Source of the DNA: DASQVO01 sp035640715
GTDB taxonomy: Bacteria > Actinomycetota > Actinomycetes > Streptosporangiales > Streptosporangiaceae
Length of the DNA: 11,052 bases
Assembly (NCBI GenBank): GCA_035640715.1
Contig: DASQVO010000135.1
Span: 1 to 11,052 of the forward strand
Reading direction: 5' to 3'
Part shown: positions 1-9,247 of the stretch, one piece after another
How positions within the stretch are numbered: position 1 is the stretch's first letter
How the letters are laid out: each line of letters starts with the position of its first letter
Program-made: the position numbers and the translations under genes
The notes under the pieces: model-generated
Seen by the model: the letters and a program-made list of their open reading frames with translations, nothing else
What the model was told of the DNA's origin: nothing
The model's database searches: none

Positions 1-301
1 CGGTGAGACGGACGTCCTGGTTGACGACCGTGGCCCGCGCGATCGTGGTGGGAAAGGCCAGGAAGTCGTTCGCGGTGACCTGGTAGCCGAGCGCTTTCAG
101 CAGGTAGGACACCACACCGCTTCCCGAGAAGGCATCCAGTGCCGTCGCCCCGCCCACCTCATCGAAGATCCCGGCCAGGTGCGGGACGAGACGGTACTTC
201 GAGCCCATGTAGCGCAGCCGGGGAAAGCTTGTCGTGCGGTTGACGGCGCCGGGCAGGCAAACTCGGGGCTCAGCGGGCGCAGTAGCTGCCACGAGGACCA
301 T
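1..301 (-). CDS. D12-class N6-adenine DNA methyltransferase, N-terminal part (3' end off window)
   Basis: Seen: an open minus-strand frame of 100 codons starts at ATG 301 and runs off the left edge; an in-frame TGA lies a short way upstream of that ATG. Residues 29-35 read LRYMGSK, the usual opening of D12/Dam-like methylases. Residues 55-62 read LDAFSGSG, the glycine-rich SAM-binding motif I, and residues 78-79 (ND) fit the following acidic SAM contact. Known: such enzymes transfer a methyl group from SAM to adenine N6 in DNA, using a later D/N/S-PPY motif that would lie outside the window. The first ~28 residues before LRYMGSK look poorly conserved, so a later GTG start is possible. The gene diverges from a toxin-antitoxin-like pair across a short gap. 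Whether it is an orphan methylase or part of a restriction or phage-defence set cannot be judged from here. The class call is fairly sure, the start less so. Confidence 0.8.
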   Translation of the reverse strand, partial: MVLVAATAPAEPRVCLPGAVNRTTSFPRLRYMGSKYRLVPHLAGIFDEVGGATALDAFSGSGVVSYLLKALGYQVTANDFLAFPTTIARATVVNQDVRLT

Positions 302-397
302 AGTTCCACTGAGTCCTCTCCGCCGGCTCGAGGCTCACCGTCGGCCGCAGTCGCGGCACACTAGTCCGCCACAGAGTTCCACGGTACTGTGGATGTC
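302..397. promoter_or_regulatory. Divergent intergenic gap with candidate antitoxin operator
   Basis: This 96-base gap must hold promoters for both the methylase (left) and the toxin-antitoxin-like pair (right). Seen: CCACAG at 369-374 is repeated inverted as CTGTGG at 387-392, and inside it TCCAC 378-382 pairs with GTGGA 389-393. The octamer AGTTCCAC occurs twice in direct orientation, at 302-309 and 375-382, so one copy abuts each start codon. Inference: Phd-type antitoxins often repress their own operon by binding short inverted repeats over the start region, and this could be such a site. No convincing -35/-10 pair stands out. Arms of 5-6 bases can arise by chance, so confidence is low. 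Confidence 0.3.
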
Positions 398-871
398 ATG
401 AGTGCCGCGTATGAAGACGTGCCATTCAGCGAGTTGCTGCACCACCCCGCTGCAACCGCCGAACGGCTGGATGCCGTCAGGGCGCTGCGGTTGCGGCGAC
501 GCGACGCTGGTGATCTCGCACTGATGCGGATCGAGCAGCTTGAACGCGATGAGAGCGTGATGGAGTTCACCACGCGACTGCTGGCCGGCCTGGTCAGGTC
601 CGAGAACATCGGGGTGATCCGCAGACTGCTACCCGACGCCGTGCCGTGGGTGACCTTCCTGCCCGAGGCGGACTTTGACGCATTCGTGATCGAACTCGTG
701 GACGTCGCCCGGGGGGCGGCAGCACTCGGGAACCTCGCTCCGGTGGCCGTGCTCCTCACTCAATGGCGGCACTCGGCCGAGGTGTATGCCGACCCGGTGC
801 TGCTGGAGATCCTGACCAGGGAGCCGGAGGGGGATCTGGGTCCTGTTCCGGCCCCGCAAGGCGAGGAATGA
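398..871 (+). CDS. Phd/YefM-like antitoxin candidate (prevent-host-death family type)
   Basis: The product is 157 residues from ATG 398; an in-frame GTG at 389 would add three. Seen: the N-terminus has a short beta/helix pattern typical of Phd/YefM proteins, with YEDVPFSEL at residues 5-13, then RLRRRDAGDLALM at 31-43 matching the 'rRDg.dlvL' strand. The rest is acidic and helical, with VPWVTFLPEADFDAFV at about 82-97 and QWRHSAEVYADP at 122-133, and ends in a polar tail. The protein is longer than classical Phd (~75-85 aa), so it carries a C-terminal domain that would contact the toxin. Its stop overlaps the start of the RelE-like gene (ATGA, 868-871), so the two are translationally coupled in the usual antitoxin-then-toxin order. 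The Shine-Dalgarno match is weak (GTGGA, 4 bases before ATG). I recall similar proteins in streptomycetes but cannot check this. The pairing is inference. Confidence 0.65.
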   Translation: MSAAYEDVPFSELLHHPAATAERLDAVRALRLRRRDAGDLALMRIEQLERDESVMEFTTRLLAGLVRSENIGVIRRLLPDAVPWVTFLPEADFDAFVIELVDVARGAAALGNLAPVAVLLTQWRHSAEVYADPVLLEILTREPEGDLGPVPAPQGEE

Positions 872-1221
872 GCCCCCGGCGTGGCGAGCGCGCGGCTCCT
901 CCGCCGATCGGAGGGGAGTACGACCTGCGGTTCGCCAGCAACCAGGCAGCCGAGGGATGGGAGCAGCTAGACCGCCAGGCGCCCGGGAATCTGCGGCGCG
1001 CCTTCGACGCCATCCGGGCGGACCCACGATCAAGATCTGCCCCGGAGCGGCACCACCGCCTGAAGGGCAGCCTGGGCACGGCGGTTTGGAAGGGCGAGCC
1101 GCTGGAGCGCTGGCAGTACGAAGTGACCGGCGGCGGGCGTATCTGGTACGTGATCGACGACGCGCGGCGGATCGCTTGGATCACCTACGCGGGCACCGGG
1201 CATCCCAAGGCCACGGACTGA
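868..1221 (+). CDS. RelE/ParE-superfamily toxin candidate
   Basis: The product is 117 residues; the ATG at 868 overlaps the antitoxin TGA, with AAGG/GAGGA just upstream as ribosome binding site. Seen: after a disordered basic/proline N-tail (1-17), the core runs strand-helix-helix (YDLRFASNQAAEGWEQL at 18-34, then APGNLRRAFDAIRADP at 38-53). It continues with RHHRLKGSLG (61-70), WQYEVTGGGRIWYVID (82-97) and the C-terminal strand ending TGHPK (110-114). Known: the small helix pair plus three-to-four-stranded sheet with clustered basic residues, and the 'RLKG..' and 'GGGRIWY.iDd' segments, are typical of RelE/ParE folds, many of which are ribosome-dependent mRNA endonucleases while ParE members inhibit gyrase. 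Inference: R61/R64/K66 and the late H112/K114 are candidate functional residues. Which activity it has cannot be told. The gene converges on the TetR gene with a 20-base gap. Confidence 0.62.
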   Translation: MSPRRGERAAPPPIGGEYDLRFASNQAAEGWEQLDRQAPGNLRRAFDAIRADPRSRSAPERHHRLKGSLGTAVWKGEPLERWQYEVTGGGRIWYVIDDARRIAWITYAGTGHPKATD

Positions 1222-1241
1222 GGCCAGACACCAGCGCCCGC

Positions 1242-1877
1242 TCATTGCCGGGTCCGTAGCGCGGCTTCGAGGGTGGCTGCCCATTGGCGCACGATCTGTT
1301 CCCGGCGCGCCGAGTCGTCGGTGAGCAGGCCGGCGAGTCCGAGCCCGAGGGCCAGGTCCAGTGTGGCCTGTACCAGGCGGTGGGCTACCGGATCTGTGTC
1401 GTCGACCCCGAGCAGCTGCACGGTGAGGTGGTGCGCAGCCCGCCCGATCCTGGCTTCCAGCGGCCTGATCCGCTGCTTGAGCGACTCGTCCGCCGCGGCT
1501 GCCGTCCACACGTGCAGCGCCGCCTTGAACAATCGATCTGTATAGCAATCGACCATCCGCATGATCACTGCCTCGGTACGCCCCGGCCCATCCGGAAGGC
1601 CGGTGGCCTCGCTGATGAGGGCCATGCGGCTGTCGGATATGAACTCCAGCGCCGCGATGATCAGGTCCTCGCGGGTCGGGAAGTGGTGTTGCGCGGCACC
1701 GCGGGAGACACCAGCATGCTCGGCGATGACGCTCACGGTGGTGGCGGTCCACCCGCGGGCGGCGAGGCAGTCGATGGCGGACTCCAGCAGCCGCTGGCGG
1801 GTGGCGCGGCTGCGCTCCTGCTTGGGCTCGCGGGTGCCCGATGCCGGCCTTTCGGCGACCGCGCGCGCGGTTCTCAT
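1242..1877 (-). CDS. TetR/AcrR-family regulator, last gene of the acyl-CoA operon
   Basis: The product is 211 residues from ATG 1877; a GTG at 1886 is an in-frame alternative. Seen: the classic TetR N-terminal DNA-binding domain spans residues ~21-80. It has RSRATRQRLLESAIDCLAARG (split around residues 22-42), then the helix-turn-helix TVSVIAEHAGVSRGAAQHHF at 47-66, followed by the usual TREDLI. The C-terminal half (about 95-205) is helical and variable, as expected for a ligand pocket and dimer interface. The start codon overlaps the hydratase stop (ATGA, 1877-1874), with GAGG about 8 bases upstream, so the regulator is translated as part of the operon. Inference: it probably represses the operon and responds to an acyl-CoA intermediate, making a negative feedback loop. 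The candidate operator is the inverted repeat near 9254-9273. The family call is sure; the ligand is unknown. Confidence 0.92.
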   Translation of the reverse strand: MRTARAVAERPASGTREPKQERSRATRQRLLESAIDCLAARGWTATTVSVIAEHAGVSRGAAQHHFPTREDLIIAALEFISDSRMALISEATGLPDGPGRTEAVIMRMVDCYTDRLFKAALHVWTAAAADESLKQRIRPLEARIGRAAHHLTVQLLGVDDTDPVAHRLVQATLDLALGLGLAGLLTDDSARREQIVRQWAATLEAALRTRQ

Positions 1878-2683
1878 CGGGCCCACCTCGGTCGCCGTTT
1901 CTGGAGAAAGGCATTCATGCCCTCCAGCGCCTCCTCACTAGCGAACAGCCGGGCCGACTGCGCCGCGAGGCGGTCTGCGGAGCGGCCGAACTCGGCGAGG
2001 ATCGCTGCGGTGGTCAGCGCCTTCGACTCGGCCAGTCCCTGCGGGGAGGCGAGGCGCAGCTGCCCCAGGATTGCCGCGGTCGCCTCGGCGGTGTTGCCGG
2101 TGGCGATCGTGACCAAGCCCAGCGGCACGGCCTCCTGCGGGCCGAACTTCTCTCCGGTCAGGAAGTACCGGCTGGCGGCGCGCGACGTCAGCCGGGGCAG
2201 CACGGTCAGCGAGATAATCGACGGGGCCAAACCGAGCCGCGCCTCGGTCAGCGCGAACGTGCATGACGGCCCGGCGACCACGATGTCGCAGGCCCCGACC
2301 AGTCCCATGCCGCCGGCCCGCACATGACCGTCGATCTGCGCGATGACTGGCTTGGGCAGTTCGAGGATCGCGCGCAGGAGTTCGGCCAGCGGCTGCGTGC
2401 GCGCTGCCGCGAGCGCGGCCGGGCCGGCGGCGGCACCTACGCTGGCCCCGGTGTCACTTCCCGGTGCTGTGCTCGCCTCAGCGAGGTCGGCACCCGCGCA
2501 GAACGTGCCGCCGGTGTGCGTGAGCACCACCGCGCGCACAGCCGGGTCGGCGGCGGCGGCCGCCAGGCCCTGCCTCAGCTCGGTGACCAGCCGGGTGGAG
2601 AGAGCGTTGCGGTTATGCGGAGAATCCAGGGTCAGGGTGGCGGCACCGTCGGCCGCCCGGTACGGCACGTACGGACCGGTCAT
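1874..2683 (-). CDS. Enoyl-CoA hydratase/isomerase family protein (methylglutaconyl-CoA-hydratase-like role)
   Basis: The product is 269 residues, the normal crotonase length. Seen: NRNALS at 24-29, oxyanion-hole loop FCAGADL at 61-67, an Ala/Gly-rich insert at ~69-95, AGGMGLVGACDI at 123-134, and TEARLGLAPS at 146-155. Compared with rat enoyl-CoA hydratase, the second catalytic glutamate (Glu164) is present as E147, but the first (Glu144, in GGGCEL) is replaced by G127. Known: hydratases use both acids, while enoyl-CoA isomerases keep only the second; I recall bacterial LiuC-type proteins with a similar Gly here. From context it should hydrate the 3-methylglutaconyl-CoA-type product of the carboxylase, but an isomerase role is possible. 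It starts 10 bases after the dehydrogenase stop with GAGGAGG in the gap, and overlaps TetR by 4 bases. The family is sure; the precise reaction is moderate. Confidence 0.9.
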   Translation of the reverse strand: MTGPYVPYRAADGAATLTLDSPHNRNALSTRLVTELRQGLAAAAADPAVRAVVLTHTGGTFCAGADLAEASTAPGSDTGASVGAAAGPAALAAARTQPLAELLRAILELPKPVIAQIDGHVRAGGMGLVGACDIVVAGPSCTFALTEARLGLAPSIISLTVLPRLTSRAASRYFLTGEKFGPQEAVPLGLVTIATGNTAEATAAILGQLRLASPQGLAESKALTTAAILAEFGRSADRLAAQSARLFASEEALEGMNAFLQKRRPRWAR

Positions 2684-2693
2684 GACCGCCTCC

Positions 2694-3854
2694 TCAGTAC
2701 GACTTCGGCAGCCCGAGGCTGTGCTCGGCCACGAAGTTGAGGATCATCTCCCGGCTCACCGGTGCGATCCGGGTGATGCGGGCCATACCGAGCATCGTCG
2801 ACAGCCCGTGCTCTCTGGTCAGCCCCGAGCCGCCGTGCGTCTGGATCGCCTGCTCCAGTGCGCGGATGCTGGCTTCGGCCGCAGCGTACTTGGCCATGTT
2901 CGCGGCCTCGGCGGCACCCATGTCGTCGCCGCTGTCGTAGAGCACCGCGGCTTTCTGCATCATCAGCTTAGCCAGCTCAAGCTCGATCTTGATCTGCGCC
3001 AGCGGGTGGGCGATGCCCTGGTGGGCGCCGATCGGGGTCTTCCACACCTGGCGCGTGCTGGCGTATGTGACAGCCTGCGTTAGCGCGTAGCGGCCCATGC
3101 CGACGGCCATCGCCGCGCCGAGGATCCGCTCTGGATTCAGGCCCGCGAACAGCTGCATCAGTGCCGCGTCCTCCTGTCCTACCAGCGCCTCGGCGGGCAG
3201 CCGCACGTCGTCGAGGAACAGGGTGAACTGGTGGACCGGCTCGACGATGTCCATTTCCATCGGCTGCGCGACGAAGTTCTCTGCGTCGGTGGGCACGATG
3301 AACAGGGCCGGCTTGAGGTTGCCGGTCTTGTGATCCTCGGTACGCGCCACGATGAGCACGGCGTCGGCCCTGTCGACACCGGAGATGAAAACCTTGCGGC
3401 CGTTCAGGATCCACATGCCGCCATCTCGCCGCGCGGTTGTGGTGATCTGGTGCGAGTTCGATCCCGCGTCCGGCTCGGTGATGGCGAACGCCATGATCGT
3501 CGAGCCGTCCGCCAGGCCAGGCATCCACCGCTGCTTCTGTTCCTCGGTGCCATACCTGGCGAGGATGGTGCCGCAGATTGCGGGCGAGACCACCATCAGC
3601 AGCAGCCCGGCACCCTTCGCGGACAGTTCCTCCTGCACCAGCGCCAGCTCATAGATGCCGGCTCCGCCGCCGCCGTACTCCTCGGGCAGATTGACCCCGA
3701 GGAAGCCGAGTTTGCCGGCTTCGTTCCACAGCTCGGTCAGGGGCTCACCCGCCCGTGCCTTGGGCAGCACGTAGCTGGTGTAGCTGAAGCGTTCGCCGAG
3801 CCTGGCCACTGAGGCCCGCAGATCCTTCTGGACATCGGTCTCGATGAAACTCAC
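2694..3854 (-). CDS. Acyl-CoA dehydrogenase, isovaleryl-CoA-dehydrogenase-like active site
   Basis: The product is a 386-residue FAD flavoenzyme that forms the alpha-beta double bond of an acyl-CoA and passes electrons to ETF. Seen: N-terminal helical domain 1-120 (LPEEYGGGG at 56-64), signature FAITEPDAGSN at 123-133, middle beta domain to ~225, C-terminal helical domain with QTHGGSGLTREHG at 338-350. The straight-chain enzymes carry their catalytic Glu in a C-terminal YEGT motif; here that spot reads RIAPVS (362-367) and lacks it. Instead LNPERI at 239-244 puts E242 where isovaleryl-CoA dehydrogenase has Glu254 (DLERL), so this is likely the base. That placement is known from isovaleryl- and long-chain acyl-CoA dehydrogenases and fits a branched substrate. 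The start is GTG 3854, overlapping the previous stop (GTGA), with GAGGAG upstream. A citronellyl-CoA-type substrate is an alternative. Confidence 0.93.
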   Translation of the reverse strand: MSFIETDVQKDLRASVARLGERFSYTSYVLPKARAGEPLTELWNEAGKLGFLGVNLPEEYGGGGAGIYELALVQEELSAKGAGLLLMVVSPAICGTILARYGTEEQKQRWMPGLADGSTIMAFAITEPDAGSNSHQITTTARRDGGMWILNGRKVFISGVDRADAVLIVARTEDHKTGNLKPALFIVPTDAENFVAQPMEMDIVEPVHQFTLFLDDVRLPAEALVGQEDAALMQLFAGLNPERILGAAMAVGMGRYALTQAVTYASTRQVWKTPIGAHQGIAHPLAQIKIELELAKLMMQKAAVLYDSGDDMGAAEAANMAKYAAAEASIRALEQAIQTHGGSGLTREHGLSTMLGMARITRIAPVSREMILNFVAEHSLGLPKSY

Positions 3855-5890
3855 GTGCGCTCCTCGGTTTGTGTGCGTGCTGTTCCCGCCGGGCCTCCGG
3901 CTGTGTCGTCCACAATGGCCAGGACCGCACCCACCTCGACGGACTGGCCGACGGTGACGCCCAGCGCCGTGAGCACCCCCGTCGCGGGTGCGGCGATGGT
4001 GTGCTCCATCTTCATCGCCTCGAGCGCCAGGATCGGCTGGCCCAGTGTCACGTGGTCGCCCACCTGGGCGGCGATGCGGATCACGGTGCCCGGGATCGGC
4101 GCCAGCAGCGACCCGGCGGAAACCTGTGCCGACGGGTCGGCGAAGCGCGCCCGCTGGATCAGCGACACTGGCCCCAGCGGGGAGTCGACGCACGTGAGTG
4201 CGCCGTAGCGGGCCACCTCGAACCGGCGGCGCACGGTGCCCGTCGCGCCGGGCACATCCAGCACGACGAGCTCGGGCGTCGCGGAGACGAGCGAGAGCCC
4301 GTCATGACCGTCGACGCGCAGGCCGGCTCGCGTCCACCGGTACCGGACCTCGATGTCGGCATCGGGCCCGGTGGCACCGGGGCCGGGGCCGAACGTTTTC
4401 AGCTGCGCCTCGGCGGGCAGGTTCCGCCAGCCGCTGGGCAGTCCGCCGTTGACTCTGGCATCGCGCCGGTTCCTGGCGGCGTCGGCCAGGGCCGCAGCGA
4501 CCGCCGACAGCTCCACGGACGGCGGCGAGGTGAGCGGGCGCGCCAGCGTGTCCACGCCGTGGGTGGTGAAGAACGCAGTGTCGGTGTCACCGGCCAGGAA
4601 GGCTGGATGCCGCAGCACCCGCACCAGCAGGTCCCGGTTGGTGGTGAGCCCGTGCACCTTGGCCCGCGCGAGCGCCGACGCCAGCAGATGCGCGGCCTCC
4701 CCGCGGGTGCCGGCGTAGGAGATGACCTTCGCGAGCATCGGGTCGTAGTGCACCCCGATGAGCGAGCCGTCGGCGACCCCGGAGTCGAGCCGCACCCCTG
4801 GCTCGGTGAGCAGCCCGAACTCGGTGAGTGTGCCGGGGACCTCCAGGCGGTGCACGGTCCCGCTCTGCGGCTGCCAGCCATGCGCCGGGTCCTCCGCGTA
4901 CAGCCGGGCCTCGATCGAGTGCCCGCGCGGCGCAGGCGGCTCGGCCGCCAGCGCCGCCCCCTGAGCGACCTGCAGCTGCAGCCGGACCAGGTCGAGGCCG
5001 GTGGTGCACTCGGTGACCGGATGTTCCACCTGTATGCGGGTGTTCATTTCGAGGAAGAAGAAGTCGCCCCGTTCGCCGGCGAGGAATTCGACCGTGCCCG
5101 CGCCTTCGTAGCTGATCGCCCTGGCCGCGGCCCTGGCCGCCGCCAGCAGCCGCTCCCGCATCCCTGCCGTGCGCTCCACGAGCGGGGACGGTGCCTCCTC
5201 GATCACCTTCTGGTGCCTGCGCTGGATGGAGCACTCGCGCTCACCCACCGCCCACACGGTGCCGTGCCGGTCGGCCATCACCTGCACCTCGATGTGGCGT
5301 CCTGTTTCCAGGTAGCGCTCGCAGAACACCGTCGGGTCGCCGAAGGCGGACTGAGCCTCGCGCCGGGCGGCCTCCAGCTGGCCGGGCAGCTCGGCGAGCC
5401 CGCGGACCACCCGCATGCCGCGGCCGCCGCCACCCGCGGACGCCTTGATCAGCACCGGAAGATCGGACTCGGTCACATCCGCGGCATCCAGCTCGGCAAG
5501 CACCGGCACCCCGGCGTCGCCCATCAGCTTCTTGGACTCCACCTTCGAGCCCATCAGTTCGATTGCCTTCACCGGCGGCCCGATCCAGGCCAGTCCCGCG
5601 TCGAGGACAGCCTTCGCGAAGTCGGCGTTCTCCGACAGAAAGCCGTAGCCAGGGTGGATGGCGTCGGCACCGGAGGTTCGTGCGGCGCCGATCAGCAGCT
5701 CACCGCGCAGGTAGGTCTCGGACGGTGTGCTGCCGGGCAGGCGGATCGCCGCGTCGGCCTCCGTGACATGCGGGGAGTCCGCGTCCGCGTCGGAGAACAC
5801 GGCAACGGTGGACAGGCCCATGCGCCTGCTGGTGGCAAAGACTCGGCGGGCGATCTCGCCACGGTTGGCGACGAGTACAGAGGTCAGCAT
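3851..5890 (-). CDS. Acyl-CoA carboxylase alpha subunit: biotin carboxylase plus biotin carrier domain
   Basis: The product is 679 residues from ATG 5890, chosen because the protein then opens LTSVLVANRGEIARR, the normal start of biotin carboxylases; GAGGA lies 5 bases upstream. Seen: N-terminal fold 1-110 (HPGYGFLSEN at 79-88), ATP-grasp 112-320 with KASAGGGGRGM at 149-159, carboxylase catalytic segment EMNTRIQVEHPVTE at 281-294, biotin carboxylase C-terminal domain ~330-440, a variable bridge ~450-590, and a biotinyl domain ~595-662 with EAMKMEH at 624-630, where K627 is the biotin attachment site. It carboxylates biotin with ATP and bicarbonate and swings it to the carboxyltransferase encoded just upstream (8-base gap). 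Length and the single-chain BC-BCCP layout fit methylcrotonyl/geranyl/propionyl-CoA carboxylase alpha chains; the partner points to the methylcrotonyl/geranyl type. All core motifs are intact. Confidence 0.95.
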   Translation of the reverse strand: MLTSVLVANRGEIARRVFATSRRMGLSTVAVFSDADADSPHVTEADAAIRLPGSTPSETYLRGELLIGAARTSGADAIHPGYGFLSENADFAKAVLDAGLAWIGPPVKAIELMGSKVESKKLMGDAGVPVLAELDAADVTESDLPVLIKASAGGGGRGMRVVRGLAELPGQLEAARREAQSAFGDPTVFCERYLETGRHIEVQVMADRHGTVWAVGERECSIQRRHQKVIEEAPSPLVERTAGMRERLLAAARAAARAISYEGAGTVEFLAGERGDFFFLEMNTRIQVEHPVTECTTGLDLVRLQLQVAQGAALAAEPPAPRGHSIEARLYAEDPAHGWQPQSGTVHRLEVPGTLTEFGLLTEPGVRLDSGVADGSLIGVHYDPMLAKVISYAGTRGEAAHLLASALARAKVHGLTTNRDLLVRVLRHPAFLAGDTDTAFFTTHGVDTLARPLTSPPSVELSAVAAALADAARNRRDARVNGGLPSGWRNLPAEAQLKTFGPGPGATGPDADIEVRYRWTRAGLRVDGHDGLSLVSATPELVVLDVPGATGTVRRRFEVARYGALTCVDSPLGPVSLIQRARFADPSAQVSAGSLLAPIPGTVIRIAAQVGDHVTLGQPILALEAMKMEHTIAAPATGVLTALGVTVGQSVEVGAVLAIVDDTAGGPAGTARTQTEERT

Positions 5891-5898
5891 GGGAGTCC

Positions 5899-7493
<1,595 letters not shown>

Positions 7494-7497
<4 letters not shown>

Positions 7498-9224
7498 GGC
7501 AGCAGCTCCTCCGGAATGGCGATATGGCGGGCGCGGAGCCATTCGCCCAGCCCCTTGGCCTGGGGATCGAATCGGGCCTGATAGGCGGCGCCCTGGCCCA
7601 GGATGCCCTCGATGACGAAGTTCACGGCGCGCAGCTTCGGCAGCACGGATCTGGTGACCGGCAGGCCGGCGCACTCGGGCAGCATCTGCGTGAGGCGCTC
7701 GACAGTCAGCGCGCCTGCCAGCCAGCGCCACTGGTCGTCGGTGCGCACCCAGACGCCGATATTCGCGTTGCCGCCCTTGTCACCGCTGCGCGCTGCCGCG
7801 ATCGTGCCGAGCGGGACCTCCCGCGCGGGCCCCGGCGGAAGCGGCTGCGGCAGGGCCGGTTCGGCGACATCCTCAAGGGCGCGGGTGTCGGTGCCCGGGG
7901 CGATGTCCACCCGGTTGCCGTCAGGCAGCACCGCGACGTGCGGCACCTCGGCGGCGTCGACGTAACCAGGGGTGAACACCCCGTACACCGATCCGGTGCC
8001 GGGCGCCGACGTGAGGCTGAATCCCGGGTAGCTGGCCAGCGCCAGCTCGACAGCGAGGCTGGAGAACGCGCGCCCGACGACGTCCGGGTCCGGGTCGCGC
8101 ACCGTGCAGCGCAGGATCGCGCTGGCCTGCTCCTCGGTCTCGGCATTGGGCCGGTCCGTCCGCGCCAGCGTCCACGTCAGCTCGGCGGGTCTTGTGGTGA
8201 GGCCGGCCTCGAGCTGCGTGCGCACCAGGCTGGCCTTGGCCTCGATGTCGAGGCCGGTGAGGATGAATGCCATCTCGTTACGGAAGCCGCCGACCGTATT
8301 CAGTGACACCTTCAGCTGCGGCGGTGGGGCCTCGCCTGTGGCCCCGGTGATGCGTACCCGGTCCGGGCTGTCCTGTGCCAGCTCGAGGGAGTCGAGGCGG
8401 GTGGTCACGTCCGGTCCGGCGTAGCGGGCGCCGCCGATCTCGTACATCAGCTGCGCGGTGACGGTGTCGACGGTGACCGCGCCGCCGGTGCCGGGGTGCT
8501 TGGTGATGACACTGGACCCGTCCTGGTAGATCTCGGCGATCGGGAACCCGGGGTGGGCCAGGTCCGCGATCTCGGTGAAGAAGGAGTAGTTGCCGCCGGT
8601 CGCCTGGGTGCCGCACTCGATGACGTGCCCGGCGGCGACGGCGCCGGCGAGCCGGTCGTAGTCGGTCCGGCCCCAGCCGAAGTGGGCCGCGGCCGGGCCG
8701 ACGGCCAGCGAGGCGTCGGTGACCCGGCCTGTGACGACGACGTCGGCGCCGGCCGTCAGGCACGCCGCGATGCCCCAGGCCCCCAGGTACGCGTTGGCTG
8801 CCAGCGGTGTGCCGAGGCCCAGCTCCGCCGCCCGCGCGGCCAGATCGTCGCCCTCGACGTGCGCGAACCGCGCTGTGACGCCGAGCTTTCCGGCGATCTC
8901 CCGCAGCTTCGCGGTCAGGCCTGCGGGATTGAGGCCGCCGGCATTGACGACGATCCGCACGCCACGATCGATCGCCAGCCCCAGGCAGTCTTCCATCTGC
9001 CGCAGGAAGGTCCTGGCGTAACCGAGGTCTGGGTCCTTGAGCCGATCACGGCCAAGGATCAGCATGGTCAGCTCGGCGAGGTAGTCGCCAGTGAGCACGT
9101 CCAGCTCGCCGCCCTCGAGCATCTCGCGCATCGCCGAGAGCCGATCGCCGTAGAAGCCAGAGCAGTTGCCGATCCGGATAACCCCGGGGCTCGCGGCCAG
9201 CCGTCGCGGCGTGGACGTCGTCAT
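7494..9224 (-). CDS. AtuA-family (DUF1446) protein, first gene of the operon
   Basis: The product is 576 residues from ATG 9224, with GAGGG 8 bases upstream; an in-frame GTG 12 bases earlier (9236) is less favoured. Seen: the family opening IRIGNCSGFYGDRLSAM at 16-32, LTGDYLAELTM at 44-54, NAGGLNP at 94-100, DVVVTGRVTDASLA at 161-174, ECGTQATGGNY at 203-213 and DGSSVITKHPGTGG at 235-248. These define the large AtuA domain (to ~450). The C-terminal small domain includes AARSGDKGGNANIGVW at 477-492. No signal peptide or membrane segment is visible, so it is cytoplasmic. Known: AtuA is needed for acyclic terpene use in Pseudomonas, but its biochemical activity is, to my knowledge, not established; homologues occur beside methylcrotonyl-type carboxylases. 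Its stop overlaps the carboxyltransferase start, so it is presumably made stoichiometrically with the pathway. The family is sure; the function is unknown. Confidence 0.92.
7506..7512 (-). promoter_or_regulatory. Strong ribosome binding site that decides the TTG start of the carboxyltransferase
   Basis: GGAGGAG on the minus strand sits 8 bases before TTG 7497, inside the last codons of the AtuA-family gene. No comparable site was noted before the downstream ATG at 7452. This supports a rare TTG initiation codon coupled to termination of the upstream gene. Confidence 0.7.
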
Positions 9225-9247
9225 GCTGGACACCCTCACAGGCGGGG

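Noticed and set aside
97..309. 70-residue minus-strand frame at the left edge
   Set aside because: It is out of frame with the methylase, whose motifs (LRYMGSK, DAFSGSG) are in the frame that runs off the window.
1284..2327. 347-codon plus-strand frame over TetR and hydratase
   Set aside because: It is a shadow of two well-supported minus-strand genes.
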